A stretch of DNA of 31,145 bases from Lachnospiraceae bacterium (GTDB lineage Bacteria > Bacillota > Clostridia > Lachnospirales > Lachnospiraceae), in NCBI GenBank assembly GCA_900757195.1, contig CAAEMZ010000031.1:1-31145 (forward strand), in the 5' to 3' direction. Below, in pieces: positions 31,068 through 31,145 of the stretch (position 1 is the stretch's first letter; the number at the start of each line of letters is the position of its first letter). Position numbers and translations under genes: made by a program. A model generated the notes under the pieces. The model did no database searches. It saw only the letters and a list, made by a program, of their open reading frames with translations, and was not told the DNA's origin.

Positions 31068-31145
31068 ATGGGCGGAAGCGGCGGAATAAATGTATATGAA
31101 AAGGCGTGGGAGCAGATGACCCGGGAAAAATCCTTTGAGGGCTAT
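31068..31145 (+). CDS. Partial gene, start of an unidentified protein, likely forespore-expressed
   Basis: Twenty-six codons are visible before the window ends: MGGSGGINVYEKAWEQMTREKSFEGY. GGAG about 10 nt upstream gives a weak ribosome-binding site. The N-terminus does not match a family I can name. The upstream sigma G-type promoter suggests a forespore product. Confidence 0.45.
   Translation, partial: MGGSGGINVYEKAWEQMTREKSFEGY

Noticed and set aside
1..31145. CRISPR arrays, tRNA or rRNA genes, prophage, toxin-antitoxin or restriction systems
   Set aside because: No regular short repeats, cloverleaf sequences or relevant protein families were seen. The only mobile-element sequence is the group II intron end, plus the Rpn-like gene of uncertain status.

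Overview
The window looks like chromosomal DNA of an endospore-forming Clostridia species, most likely Lachnospiraceae. This rests on the gene set (spoIIA operon, five spoVA genes, a Clostridia-style fused ABC exporter, a T-box on valS, DegV, MocR-type PdxR) and on the Gram-positive ribosome-binding sites and sigma-A promoters before most genes. The species assignment is inference; no rRNA gene is present. Almost all of the DNA is ordinary housekeeping and sporulation sequence.

Layout. 1-94: the 3' end (domains V and VI) of a group II intron, abutting a leftward Rpn-like nuclease-family gene (101-964). 1197-7230: a promoter and valine T-box leader, then valS-folC-a 53-aa ORF-a zinc-ribbon/TPR membrane protein, ended by a terminator. 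7245-8718: spoIIAA-spoIIAB-sigF. 8736-9823: a D-2-hydroxyacid dehydrogenase with its own promoter and terminator. 9864-14279: the spoVA region (a small ORF, then spoVAA, AB, AC, AD), an aminotransferase with its own sigma-A-like promoter, then spoVAE behind what looks like its own forespore promoter, closed by a strong bidirectional terminator. 14287-16848 (minus): a class A penicillin-binding protein, divergent from a YigZ/IMPACT protein (16985-17632). 17654-20076: a polar amino acid ABC transporter operon. 20100-20408 (minus): thioredoxin. 20542-24164: a 1186-aa ABC ATPase/permease fusion with a tandem repeat in its external domain. 24203-25210: an aldo/keto reductase with a C-terminal iron-sulfur domain. 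25295-28264: pdxST divergent from the PLP-type regulator pdxR, with a palindromic operator candidate between them. 28261-30065: an Lsa-like ABC-F gene behind a leader of about 267 nt that holds a 7-codon uORF and an intrinsic terminator. 30062-30966: a DegV protein. 31008-31145: a consensus forespore promoter and the first 26 codons of an unidentified gene.

How the genes work together. SpoIIAA, SpoIIAB and SigF form the forespore switch that activates sigma F. Sigma F leads to sigma G, which drives the SpoVA channel for dipicolinic acid uptake and release. PdxS and PdxT make pyridoxal phosphate, which PdxR probably senses. The two aminotransferase-fold proteins in the window, PdxR and the enzyme inside the spoVA region, use the same cofactor.

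I did not find a clearly new defence or mobile system. The points most worth a second look are the ABC-F attenuator-like leader, the split spoVA cluster with its forespore promoter, the 64-residue repeat in the ABC exporter, the pdx operator, and the forespore promoter at the right edge.
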